This document shows positions 1 through 22,954 of a stretch of DNA of 64,000 nucleotides, piece after piece; within the stretch, counting starts at the first letter, position 1, and each line of letters starts with the position of its first letter. The notes under the pieces were generated by a model. It was not told where the DNA came from and searched no databases. It saw nothing but the letters and a program-made list of their open reading frames with translations. The stretch is from positions 6,011,001-6,075,000 of the forward strand of contig NC_060891.1 of NCBI RefSeq assembly GCF_014805685.1, given 5' to 3'. This DNA comes from Silurus meridionalis. Lineage: Eukaryota > Chordata > Actinopteri > Siluriformes > Siluridae. The position numbers were made by a program, and so were the translations under genes.

Positions 1-606
1 TTCATGTCGAATTTTGAAATCTAATTTGTTGAAAGGTATTGATTTACTTTCTTTTAACAGCATGCCTCAGATAGCAGCATTAGTTTGTATTCTGAGCGCA
101 GAATCATATTAACGCAAATGTTTTTTTTTTTTTCCTGGGCACAACATTAAATCTTCTAGTGAAAAAAAAAAAAAGACTGATCATTGATACGTGATTCTTT
201 TAACATTCATTTAACATCTATGGAAGGAGTCTGATGCGTGTGCATTTTATGAAGGTTGGCATGTTGGCATGTTGGCATGTAGCGGTTAAAGGTTAAAGGG
301 TGAGATGAATATCGATACCTCAAACGACAGTTAAAATGAATGAGTCATATAACAGTATACAGGTTGAGGTAAACATCATGATGCATGCAATATGCATTGG
401 TACAGAGGGAATAATAGGGGAAAAAAACGTTATAAATCTGTGTAGTGCCTCTCGGCCACTTATTTTATAGCATCAGTTGCTAATGGCAAAAAACATACAA
501 GCTTAAAAAAGTTCCTGTGTGGTCTAGATAACCATTTACACCAACTGTAACTATCTGGCATCTCAACACTGAGAATTTTGCTTCATTTTGCCGCTCTCTG
601 TCACAG
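1..606 (+). other. mthfd1: mthfd1 intron upstream of the first exon seen
   Basis: Ends in a pyrimidine-rich acceptor (ctctctgtcacag) at 606. Contains A/T homopolymers near 119-132 and 160-173 and three tandem copies of an 8-bp ttggcatg unit at about 255-281. No coding exon recognised. Confidence 0.7.
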
Positions 607-12510
<11,904 letters not shown>

Positions 12511-13602
12511 CAGATCTTATACCCTTTGTAGGTGCACTTCTACACCAGATGTTTGTAAGTGTTTATTTAGGGAGAAATATGAATAGAGTTAGAATCATTT
12601 CCTGACTCCTATATGATGTTAGTATTAATAGTTGTGTGGTCAGGTTTACAGCTGTCAGAGTATTCCCCATCAGAGATGTTCTTATAATTGAAAGCTCCCA
12701 GAGCCATCAAAACCCAAAATAATGTTTTCAATGAAGCCAGAATGTATTTTTAGGCTATCAAATCTAGCATCTGATTGGACTGTGGAATTTGTACGTTGTG
12801 GGTGGATTTACTCCAACACAAACTCACCTTCTAATTGGGCATGCTTTGAGCAATTATGTATTAGTATGTTTTGTATAACACCATGATTTTCATGATGAAG
12901 GTGTGAAACATCATGAAAATAATTGCAAAGTCGGTCAGCAGACAACTGGCCACGTTATTGTGTGCTTATTACATATAATACAAAATGCAGAAATTTGAAA
13001 AAAATCCATTCCAATTTATTATTTTTTTTTTTTTATTTCCTTTCGTTAAACACAGAATTAAAATTTGTCACAAATAATGTTTATGCAAACCTGCTAGAAA
13101 TTGCACAGTGGAACATTTTTGCATTTGTAAAGAAAGTTCAGGAAATTCTTTCCACGCATACAGCATTTCGTTAATGGTACACTACATGATTAATGAGCCA
13201 CTATGTTAATTAAAGCTAACATTTTCAGGAAAACACAGAATTAAGAAGTACTGAAGAACTAAATATGGTGTATGAAAGCTGGTGTGGAGACAAATCTGAG
13301 CACCGTAATAATTTCTGATGTCCGTTTCCTTTATATCCGTTTCAAACAAACTGTAACATGCAGTTTTGTAATAGGAAAAACTTACAAAATGTAAAAAGAT
13401 TATAAACTGTGAAATGTTTCTATGATGTCTTAAGCTTGACTGTTTTCTTAACAGAATTTGACTGTGTAGGTGAATATTTCATGTATATCAGTGTTTTGTC
13501 TTTTTTGCATCATGAAACATTTCAACCTACAACTGGAACCCAATCTCTTTTTGGAAATAAAGTCGTCCTTTCATAGCGTTATTGTGATTCTTAATTTTTT
13601 TT
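12511..13602 (+). other. mthfd1: mthfd1 3' UTR (candidate)
   Basis: Follows the TAA at 12508-12510. A canonical AATAAA lies at 13556-13561, followed by T-rich sequence before a LINE fragment begins at about 13603. This would give a ~1.05-kb 3' UTR. A later AATAAA at 15667-15672 could give a much longer form. Confidence 0.5.
13556..13561 (+). promoter_or_regulatory. Candidate proximal polyadenylation signal of mthfd1
   Basis: AATAAA in 'ttggaaataaagtcgtcc', followed within 50 nt by a TG/T-rich stretch. This is the first canonical hexamer after the stop codon. Confidence 0.45.
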
Positions 13603-14560
13603 AGCACACTACAGCAAGTCCAAATACCAAAGTGAGACGGATAAATGAACACAGCGTTGAGCCTACAGGACAGTTGGTGTGGTACAGTGCCAACAGGACA
13701 TTATTTTGCTCTTTGTAAAGTGAAAAGTACAGCAGAGGGGCAGAGCTTTCTCTTAGAAAATCCCACTTTTCTGGAAAAGCCTTCCAATTAGTGTTTGGGA
13801 CACAGTCTCTGGCTATAAGTCTAGGCTGAAAACATATTTGTTTAATCAAGCATTTTGTGAATATATTATTAATAAAAGAACAGCTCTGGAGAGATCATGG
13901 ATATAGTGTTCACTCAGGTGTGTTAAAGGTGGTCTTCTTATATCCCAGAGATCCCTTGTGTCTGTATTACCTTTTGTCTTCATTTTAGTTTGGCTGTCCT
14001 AGCTAATCTTGCCAGAGTCCTTACTTTTACACCCTGATCACATTGTACAGTGTTTTGAACTTATATGTAACAAGAAGTCTACCTAATAATGGCTGTCCCC
14101 TTCGTTGAGTGAAACATGCTCTAAGGTACCAGTGATCCTGTCTTTTTCTCATTTCTGGACTTTCCTGATTCATCCTGAAGCCCTACCTCTGAATGGAGTT
14201 CTTTTCCAGTTGGGACAATTCACGACAGAGGCTGGTTCCACATAAAGATCCCCTAAGATACTGAGCTGAGTTCAGCATGGAGATGGATTTGTGATTAAAG
14301 AAAACAAAACAGGTTTGGATCTCGTAGGTCAAGTAAAGAGAAAATGTAATTTTACTAATCCAAAGACTTTCTTTGTGTGCCTCAAACATTGTGGTAGCAG
14401 TTTGAGGAAGAACCACATAAGGCTGAAAAAACAGTTCTCCCAATACTTTTGTCCATTTAGTCTAGTCGAGGGGGGAAAAAAAGGACCCGATTTATAGTTG
14501 AGACTGAGACACTGTTGAATCAAACCTGTTTTGATGAAGGCTCATCACACCCACTTGATC
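13603..14560 (+). mobile_element. 5'-truncated L2-type LINE fragment (+ strand)
   Basis: 13,690-13,850 decays from the usual C-terminal end of fish L2-like reverse transcriptase: 'STAEGQSFLLENPTF' followed by a short tail that keeps 'AENIFV'. The following 'gagagatcatggatatagtg', 'tatcccagagatccct' and 'ctagctaatcttgccagagt' match, in the opposite orientation, the 3' UTR of the LINE at 43,335-44,285. The right end is vague because the tail motif is missing. Broken by several stops. Confidence 0.65.
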
Positions 14561-16793
14561 TAATTTGCAATGAAATGTAAGCCTGGAATGTCTGTTTGAA
14601 TTTTTCTTTGCTATTAACCCGATAATAATAACCACAGTCAAAACTGTTAAAACAGAAAGTCGGAACACACATTAATTCACTTATCCTCCATTACTTGTGA
14701 CTTTGATCCGTGTCCTTATCTTAAAATACCGATCAAAACCATACCAAGCCCAAAATATTCTGAACATTGTTTTATCTCATAAAAAACAAGACATATCTAG
14801 GTGTTCTTAAGCCATGAAGTGCGTAAGTGATCCATTTTGTTTACTGAGATTGAGGGTAGGGTTAAATGTATTAATTATCCTATTAAATCATTCTCCTCAC
14901 AGCAAAAATGTGTCTATGAAAATATAAATGTGTGTGTCTGAGAGAGGTGTATCCAAAATGTATACAAAAAAATAATACTGGTAAAAAAAAAAATTCTAAT
15001 TCAAAAAGTTTTTTTAATTTGGAACTTTGAAAAATGAATGATACCTAAACTCGCCCATAATGTTATGCTCGCCCAAGTTAGATTAAAAAGTCTGATCAGC
15101 ACCCAGCCAGACTAATTATGAGAGAGTGTGACATTTAAGACTCTGCTATTGAAGCATAGCATATCACATATCATATATCATCCAGAGCAAAATGCCAGAA
15201 GGTCTAGATGAACATTATAATCGTTAGGAGCTGTGGTATGTTTTTGTCTCAACTTTGTCTCATTTTCATTTTTTACTGATTGTATTCCTAATTTACGTTG
15301 TCTACTTTGTGTCCTTATGAAAAAGCATTAGAATGTAAATTTAAGTGTTTTAAATGTGAGATTACAAACCAGTTTGTACTGCATTGTGCTGTATGCAATA
15401 ACTGGTTTTGTCTATATGTCTTTCATTCTTTAAATATAATGAACATGATTATTTAAGTGCCATGGCATCTGGAACACACATGAAATGAAAGAAATGTGTG
15501 ACTTTGCAACGTTTATTAAGAAATCGAGCTGGATAGCATTAATGCATTATTCAGAAAATCTATTTGTGTATTTTGTCATATACTGTCTATACTTTGTAAA
15601 CCTTTTGTGACAAAAGCAGACTGAGAAAAACATGTTCATGTACTGCAACATACCTGTGTAAATGGCAATAAACTTGAAACTTGAGCCATAAGTACTAAAT
15701 AAAGGGTTTTAAAGACTGAAATAGTTGAAGAGTTTGTCATGAAAGCAATAGTCAATCAAAGATTCTCGAGCAGACACTAATAAAAAATAATTGCCATGTT
15801 ATTGAAATCGTTTTCCTCATAATAATGCCACCTAGCAGGCAAATGAGGCGAAACGTAATAGTAGAAGTGCATAGAGGGTGGATGGAAAATATTTGCGTTG
15901 ACATGAGTTGGCATTATGCCTAAATTCTGTTTATTCCAAATAGTTGCAGATTAAATAGCAAAAAAAAAAGTTTACGGAGCAAATGGCAAATAATGTGAGA
16001 TGTTTCAGGGTTGTTGTTGTTGTTCCACCGAAGATTCTCTATTGCTGGTGCCTCGAGCCATTGTTGAGATATGCTCTTATTTCCTGTTTGGTGACTTCAC
16101 TCTTAAAATTTCTTTGTTAGAGGCTAACTATTTTTTAGATAAATGATAAAGGATGATCTTAGACAAAAGATGTGGAGTCTAAAGATCATCTAAACCAAAT
16201 TTGTACCAAGATTGTACATTTTGCAAACAAACAGACTAAAAAAATTGACATGAGCAATGGATTCATGAGGAAAATAGTTTTGTTTTTTGGGTTCAAAAGT
16301 TATAAGCATTTATGTACCTGAAATCTGACCCAGTGGTGGCGCTAGAGGCATTGGGGTGCAGAAACCAAAATGTCCTTTGGCACTCTACCCATTCAGTGTG
16401 GCAAATGGTTACCATACATTTTAAGAGCTGCCTTTATTGAATTCGTAAGTAGTAATGAGTTTTATAGTGGAAATATAACCTTTTCAGCACCATAAAATAT
16501 ATTGACATTTTTTTAATGTGCACTAGTTTTATTGTTTGTTTGGATGTATGTTTAAACACCTTGCAGGAGTGGCATGATCAGTACTGCAGAGATGATTCAT
16601 AAACAAAGTGGGTTCATCCTTAAATCTAGAATTCAAGATTTAATATTCATTTAGCATCTCGCTCTGTAAAATGTAATACCTTGCAACCATTTTATTGTAC
16701 ATCTGATTCATTAAGCCATTCTTAAATACCAACACTTTATTGATGATAAGTTAATTGACAATTAACAAATATATGTTGATTACTAATACATGT
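14560..16793. other. Intergenic stretch with a 3'-UTR-like end
   Basis: AT-rich single-copy-looking DNA. 15,240-15,690 resembles a 3' UTR terminus, ending 'ggcaataaacttgaaacttg' (AATAAA at 15667-15672) with another AATAAA at about 15,697. No coding exon was recognised, so this may be the distal mthfd1 3' end. A short repeat-like 'cagtggtggcgctagaggca' lies at about 16,331. Confidence 0.4.
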
Positions 16794-16799
16794 TTTATT
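16794..16799 (-). promoter_or_regulatory. Polyadenylation signal of the small His/Gly-rich gene
   Basis: Plus-strand TTTATT reads AATAAA on the minus strand, 66 nt downstream of the TAA. A second copy lies at about 16,736. A short 3' UTR fits such a small transcript. Confidence 0.6.
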
Positions 16800-16864
16800 T
16801 CATTATTGATGATCATGCAAGGAAAAGACAGACTTCAGAAGTATATTCAATCAGCTTTTTAACA

Positions 16865-17203
16865 TTATTTTTTGCCTTTGAATTCCTTTCCTTTTTCTTG
16901 TCCTTGGCCTTGACCGTGTCCATGTCCATGTCCATGTCCATGTCCTTGACCCTTGCCTTGACAATCTCCTTGTTCCTTTCCTTTACCTTTGCCCTCCTCG
17001 TGGCATCCTTTCTTGCCCTTATCACACTGCAGCAGAAATAAACATCAGCTTCATATTTCTCTAAACCAATGATGCTATTCCTTCTAATATATACAGTAGG
17101 CATACAGAATATCTTTCAAAATAATTTTTTAAAATGATTAAAGCTGTTACCTGTGGTGGTTTATCTTTCCATGCAAAAAAACAAGAAAAAAATAAAAGAG
17201 CAA

Positions 17204-17282
<79 letters not shown>

Positions 17283-17338
17283 GAATACTTAAATATATAT
17301 ATAAATATATATAAACTCTTACCTGGGTTATCTGCCAT
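16865..17338 (-). CDS. Small Gly/His/Lys/Gln-rich Cys protein, three coding exons including a 14-nt microexon
   Basis: Coding exons in transcript order: 17338-17323 (16 nt, ATG to phase 1), 17164-17151 (14 nt), 17026-16865 (162 nt with TAA). Junctions are CCCAG|gtaaga, ggaaag|ATAAAC, CACAG|gtaaca and ctgctgcag|TGTGAT. Only inclusion of the 14-nt exon keeps the frame; skipping it gives a TGA two codons later. The product has 63 residues. It starts MADNPDKPPQ, then CDKGKKGCHEEGKGKGK, a second Cys region, five H-G pairs coded by a GGACAT hexamer repeat, then GQ pairs and a Lys-rich tail ending FKGKK. There are three Cys, no signal peptide and no membrane segment. The start context aacaATGG is ideal. 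The composition suggests metal binding or disorder (inference). Position and divergent orientation next to ccdc9b resemble human PHGR1, another tiny His/Gly-rich protein, but no orthology is proven. Confidence 0.78.
17210..17277. repeat. (TA)n microsatellite in intron 1 of the small His/Gly-rich gene
   Basis: About 34 TA copies between the first coding exon and the microexon. Confidence 0.95.
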
Positions 17339-17523
17339 TGTTCTCAGGAATAAGAGCACAAAAACTGCATGAAGAGAAACAAGCAAAGTGTTTAATTTTG
17401 TATTTATTTAGTTTGTACACAGTTCAACAGAAAAATATACATGTCCATCACTAATAAAACATTTTTTTAAACTTCTCATGCTGCACAATAATCACTTAAA
17501 AAAATTGTTGTATTGTGTCCTAC

Positions 17524-17579
17524 CTGTTGCTTGATGAGTCTACCTGTGAAGAAACCAGGTGCACTGTCTGCATTTATGA
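17524..17579 (-). promoter_or_regulatory. Candidate promoter and 5' non-coding exon of the small His/Gly-rich gene
   Basis: On the minus strand a TATA-like CATAAATG at about 17,573-17,579 is followed about 30 nt later by a short stretch ending 'caagcaacag|gtagga', a strong splice donor at 17,524/17,523. The next exon would begin at an acceptor such as 'cttcatgcag' just before the ATG exon. Start site and exon are inferred from motifs only. Confidence 0.35.
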
Positions 17580-18377
17580 TGTAGCCACACCCTGGAGCAG
17601 ATGGACTAGTACAGACTGGTATAACATGTTCAGTAAGTGAAGAGAAAAGTTAAGGCCAACCCTATCATAAGATGCCGGTTATGCAATCAATTAAAGTAGA
17701 TGAATATCATAATAAAATGTTGATGATGCCAAGATATTTGGAAGAGACGGGAGGAGAAAACAAGGAAATAGTATATGAGAAGCAATTTTCTTTCATCGGT
17801 TGCTATTAGAAGATCTGTTTCTGAACAATAAAATGTAGTAACTGTCCGTATACATTTGAAAATAGTCCTATAATAAACACATTGTTTGATCTATTAGTAA
17901 CTGCAGGTTTTACTAAATAATAGTATTTACAACACTGTTTATAATCGATGTAAATGCACTGGGTTGTGAATGCGTTCTGTGCATAAGTGTTTATTGTTTT
18001 TTTCTTGTTTTTGTTCTTTTGCAGTGGTTTGTTGTTTGCACCACTCTACAATGCCTTGTCATACCAGGTTCTTATTACACAGTGTTTATCTTGTTTGCAA
18101 TCATGGGATTCCTTTCAAGCTAATTCACTATTTCTAACCCCTTTGAGCTTCCAAAATGTTTCTAGCATATGAGAAACAGTGTAAGAATAAAATGTAAGGT
18201 TTTGCATTACTGACACTTTCATGCAGTATCCATGCAGTATCCAGACAGTCACCCTGCATGCCATGGCAGAGGAAACCTGTATTAACTGGATATAAACGAC
18301 AAAACAAAGCAAAAAACATCAGCCTGTTAAGCAAGGTTCTTTTTTATAGGTCATAGGCATTGGGTAGGTAACAAGAG

Positions 18378-18378
<1 letters not shown>

Positions 18379-18424
<46 letters not shown>
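18379..18424. repeat. (CA)n microsatellite
   Basis: About 23 CA copies, uninterrupted. Confidence 0.95.
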
Positions 18425-18427
<3 letters not shown>

Positions 18428-19261
18428 CACGTACAGTACACACACTCACACACAAACAACAAGCCCAAACCGAATGGGATTTTATCTTTCGCTGGCTCTT
18501 TCTCTTGTTTATATCTTTCTGAATTTCATCTGAATTGATAGCTTTGGTAAATAACACAAGTCACAACACAACATTTATCAGGGTCAATAAAAAAATCTAC
18601 AAACAGGATTGTGAAGTACCAGGGGTCTGAAAAAAACTAGAAAATAACATAGACTAAAAAGAATTCAAAACTATGAACACTTTCAACAAATTGAGTTTAC
18701 ATCTACAGACCCTACACACTGTATATACAATTGTTAACAGACAGACAGAATAAATTACTGATCAAGGCAGATGCAATTCAGGAAAAACAATACAAACAGG
18801 AAGTAAAACAGAAGGCTGCATTATAAAAAATAAAACCGGGCAATGCAGAGATCTTCACTGCCTTATAATTCCTACATTTTACCTCTTTTTAGCACCTGAG
18901 AAATTGGATCATGTGCACATGTTTGTACATGTGATGTGCATAGGTTGTTTTTCTTCAGATTATATAGAGTTGAGTCATTTTACAGTTTCTGTCTGGTTCT
19001 ATAAGCAAGACAGGTGTGTTTCTGAACTGAGGAAGGGAGGCTGGATTGAGTTTCCAAGTTGAGGTTGTGGGTGCAGATACAGAGAGTAAAATACTGTATG
19101 TCTAATAATTACCGAATGTGGGCCAAAATATTTTTTTGCATAAGAAAGAGTAGGCAAAAATATGATTTATTTAGATTTTGTTCCAGGTGAGCTTAACATT
19201 GAAAAATTGTGAAATTGGAAGCACAGGAAGCTTATTCAAATTACAATGCTATCAAATTACA

Positions 19262-19440
19262 GTGGTACAGCTGGTAGCATTGCTGCCCTACAGCTCCATG
19301 GTCACTGATTCGATTGTGAGCTCAGGCTACTGTGTGTGTCCCACCTCACAGAAAAATAGTGTCTGCAAATGTAATTTAGCATTACTATTTAATTTGTCAG
19401 AGCTGACACTAAATACAGTATGTCAGATAGGGTAGACCTG
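19262..19440 (+). mobile_element. tRNA-derived SINE fragment
   Basis: Begins 'gtggtacagctggtagcatt' with the A-box-like start of fish V-type SINEs. A B-box-like 'gattcgattgtgagctc' follows about 50 bp later, then 'ggctactgtgtgtgtcccac'. The tail is not clear. Confidence 0.55.
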
Positions 19441-19929
19441 GGTTAATAATAAATTATAAATGGGCTGTATGCTTACACAAAAAATTGAGAGGTCTTGTAG
19501 CTAAAACAGCAGATGGTATCAGTCCTTCTGACTCAAAGACCAAGGATCTGACTGTGAAGCTTTGAGACAACATTGTTAGATAGAGATGTCCAACAGTCCA
19601 ACTACAACACTAAATACTGTAAGTTACAGGGAAATTGGAATATATGCATTAGCAATATCTTCTACTATTCACAGATTTTTTTTTGTTAGATCTTCAAAAT
19701 AATAGACAGAAATAAACCCCTTCTTAGAAAGATCATCTGAGAAACCTGAGAGCTTTTAGAAAAATATATGTGATCTAATGATAGTAAAGTTAAGGTACTT
19801 GGTCTAAAGCCCAAACATAATGTTTAGCACCAACAAACATTGCATTCAATTAAATGTAAATGGTCACATAATATGCTTTACAGAAGTAATTATATTACAA
19901 ATATAAATAACAAAATTATTAATGAGTTC

Positions 19930-20120
19930 AAATATGGTTCTCGTCAATGAGCAATCCAGTGTTAATGTTGGCAAGGAAAAGCTTCCTGAGACAACATGAG
20001 GAAGAGTTTTTGAGAGGAACCAGACTCAACAGGCAGCTCATCTTCATCTGGGTGACACCGAATATCAACAAAGTGGTCAACTGAAACACAACCCAACACT
20101 TACGGTAGCACGGTTTCTTT
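19930..20120 (-). mobile_element. L2-type LINE 3'-tail fragment (- strand)
   Basis: Carries the block 'gcaaggaaaagcttcctgag', 'gaggaaccagactcaacagg' and 'catcttcatctgggtgacac'. This is the reverse complement of the tail family also seen at 36.2, 47.6, 60.2 and 61.8 kb. Confidence 0.65.
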
Positions 20121-20344
20121 GTTTAAGCATCATAACATCAAGCATCATGCTTTATATTTGCTTTTCAGCAGGATGAACAGGAACACTTGTTACAATCACA
20201 ACAAACGATGGCAACATGGATTGACCCAAATATAAGCCAACTGTTCAAGAGAACATGTTTCAGTCAGCTAGACATCTGCATTGATGAGGAAAATTTCAAT
20301 TCCATCAGGACAATTAGCAAAAACACAAAAACTACAGAGAAATA

Positions 20345-20349
<5 letters not shown>

Positions 20350-20386
<37 letters not shown>
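20350..20386. repeat. (GT)n microsatellite
   Basis: About 18 GT copies followed by a short TA tract. Confidence 0.95.
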
Positions 20387-20393
<7 letters not shown>

Positions 20394-21058
20394 AACACAT
20401 ATGTATATGTATAGAAATACATATTAATTTAGCAGCTTTTTTAAAATCTTTTATTATAAAATCATTCTGACAGCCAAATACATTAAAATATGATTACCAT
20501 CAAAATAATGTAAAGAGAAAAGTAATATTTAGTAATATTTAGGGTTTCAGACTTTCAGATGGTGCTCTATTTGAAAACTTTCAGTAAAATTGCTTTACTC
20601 TGGTGAAGGAGAAGAAAACGCCTACAATAATAGCATAGACACATTGACAGGAATTTTAACTGCACATTCACACCTACATTTTTCTTACCTGACAAGACCT
20701 GTCTAGGTTAGAAGGGGTTTTTTTTAGAGCTTGTATTTTTTTCTACACTGTAATCAGCAAACAAAACAACAACAGTAGTATTCAATATGATTCATATGTC
20801 ATATAACACATTATTGCCACACTTTCTTGATGTAACACAGTGTACAATGCTTCATAGGAAAACGAATTTACAACCAAAGGTGCAACCTGTTTACTGTCGA
20901 TGCTAATAAAATTAAAAGAATTACACAAAAGCAGAGAACCAATACAACTGCACAAAGGGATTATATGAACTCAAGGGTTGACTAGCTTTGAGAAGAAAGG
21001 GGTGCGGTCAAGAACAGTGTACTTTGCCAAAATACTCATAATTGCACACTGGAAAAAA

Positions 21059-21066
<8 letters not shown>

Positions 21067-21137
<71 letters not shown>
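21067..21137. repeat. (TA)n microsatellite
   Basis: About 35 TA copies. Confidence 0.96.
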
Positions 21138-21144
<7 letters not shown>

Positions 21145-22954
21145 TAAAATTTGTATAGTTATATGTATTTCAGTTGCTTAGGCGAGGAAGCACCACCTTC
21201 AAAATGTTTGTGTGCATGTGTCATTAAATACTGCATTGTTTAAAAAGACAAGGATGTCTCTTTTGATTGACATTAATAAAGACCAAACACCAATAACAAT
21301 GTCATAAATACACACAAACAGGGTGGGGCTGGAACCACATTTATGTCATTGTATCTCTGGATTTGTAGCCTGTATGTGGGTGTGTCTATGTGGGTGTGTG
21401 CTCACTCCCTTGTTTTACACACTAGAACATTCTGAATCTACACATATAATGTTTTACATTTTGTACTTTGTATTTTCTTAATAATTAAACAAATTTACTT
21501 TTATTTCTCCACAATTATTGTCTTGGCACTAATCTCCCAGGCAGATATTTGTTCTGTAAAACCTTTTAATCCCACTTCTTAGTGCTCTGTAATGTGTCCA
21601 AGCCTCATCGCTGTACTTTAATGTTTCTTCCTTGGCCTCAAGTGGCATCAAGTAATTATTGAAGAATCACTTTAATACAAGAGGCCTTCTGTTATATTCA
21701 GTGGCCACTTTGCAGGTGTGTCTACAGAGGCTGTCCAACCAGTTATGAGCTATTATGTCAACAGTTGTTTCTGCAAAGCTTTTGTTCATAGCTTAAGCCA
21801 TGCATGCAAATCCATACAGAGTCAAATAAAAAACAAAAACAAGGCAGCAAATCATAATGTTTGGTACCATCAGATGCACCAAGATTAAATATATTGCATG
21901 CTTCTCTTGTATATGTATGCTTCTCTTTGTATAGTGTGCATGTGTGTGTGCATGTGTGTGTGTGTGTGTGTTTGTGTCTACAGTGTATCCAGGAAAGTGT
22001 TCACAGCTTTCTTTCTTTTTTATTTTTTTAACATTTTGTTATGTTACGAACTTATTCCTAAATGTATAAAATCCATTATTTACCTCAAAATTCTAAAGCC
22101 AATGTACCATAATGACAACATGAAAGAAGTTTGTTTGAATTTTTTGCAAATATATTAAAATAAATAAAATAAAAATAACATGAACATAAGTATTTACAGT
22201 CTTTGCCATGACACTTAAAATTTAGACACAGGTGCATCCTGTTTCCACAAATCATCCTTGAGATGTTTCTACAACTTGACTGGAGTCCACATGTGGTAAG
22301 TTCAGTTGATTGTACATGATTTGGAAAGGCACACACCTGTCTACATAAGGTCCCTCAGTAAACAGTGCATGTCAGAGCACAAACCAAGTCATGAAGTCTA
22401 AGGAACTGTCTGTAAACCTCTGAGACAGGATTGTATTGTTGAAGGTCCCAATGAGCACAGTGGCCTCCATCATCCATAAATAGTAGAAGTTCCAGGACTC
22501 CAGGACTCTTCCTAAAGTGGCCACCTAGCTAAACTGAGCAATCGGGAGAGAAGGGTTTTAATCAGGGAGGTGACCAAGAACCCAATGGTCACTCTGAAAG
22601 AGCTCCAGTGTTTCTCTGTGGAGAAAGGAGAATCTTCCAGAAGAACACACATCTCTTCAGCACACAGTGGCCAGACAGAAATTAATTTTTCAGTAAAAGG
22701 CACATGACAGCACACCTTGGGTTTGCCAAAAGGCACATGAAGCACTCTCAGACCATGAACACTCAGACACCTGATAGAACAAAGATTGAACTTTTTGACC
22801 TGAATGCCAAGCGTCATGTCTAGAGGAAACCAGGCATTGCTCATCACCTGGCTAATACCACCTCTACAGTAAAGCATGGTGGAAGACTAGTTAGAATCGA
22901 GAGAAAGATGAATGCAGCAATGTATATCTGGAGACCAGGGCGATGGTTTATAAT

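Larger units (their letters stand above)
17580..21978. other. Intergenic stretch, repeats only
   Basis: No coding exon seen. Holds (CA)n at 18379-18424, (GT)n at 20350-20386, (TA)n at 21067-21137, (GT)n with interruptions at 21941-21971, a SINE fragment near 19,262 and an L2-tail fragment near 19,930. The rest is AT-rich DNA with no recognised homology. Confidence 0.6.

Noticed and set aside
16331..16352. Second CTCF-like word near 'gtggtggcgctagaggc'
   Set aside because: Only a partial match to the core; not listed as a site.
16790..17103. Two overlapping single-exon frames over the CATGTC repeat
   Set aside because: They are shadow frames (Met-Asp and Ser-Met repeats) of the true His-Gly frame of the spliced minus-strand gene.
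17147..17386. Minus-strand 79-codon frame through the TA tract
   Set aside because: Ile-Tyr run from the TA microsatellite; covers the real first exon in another context only.
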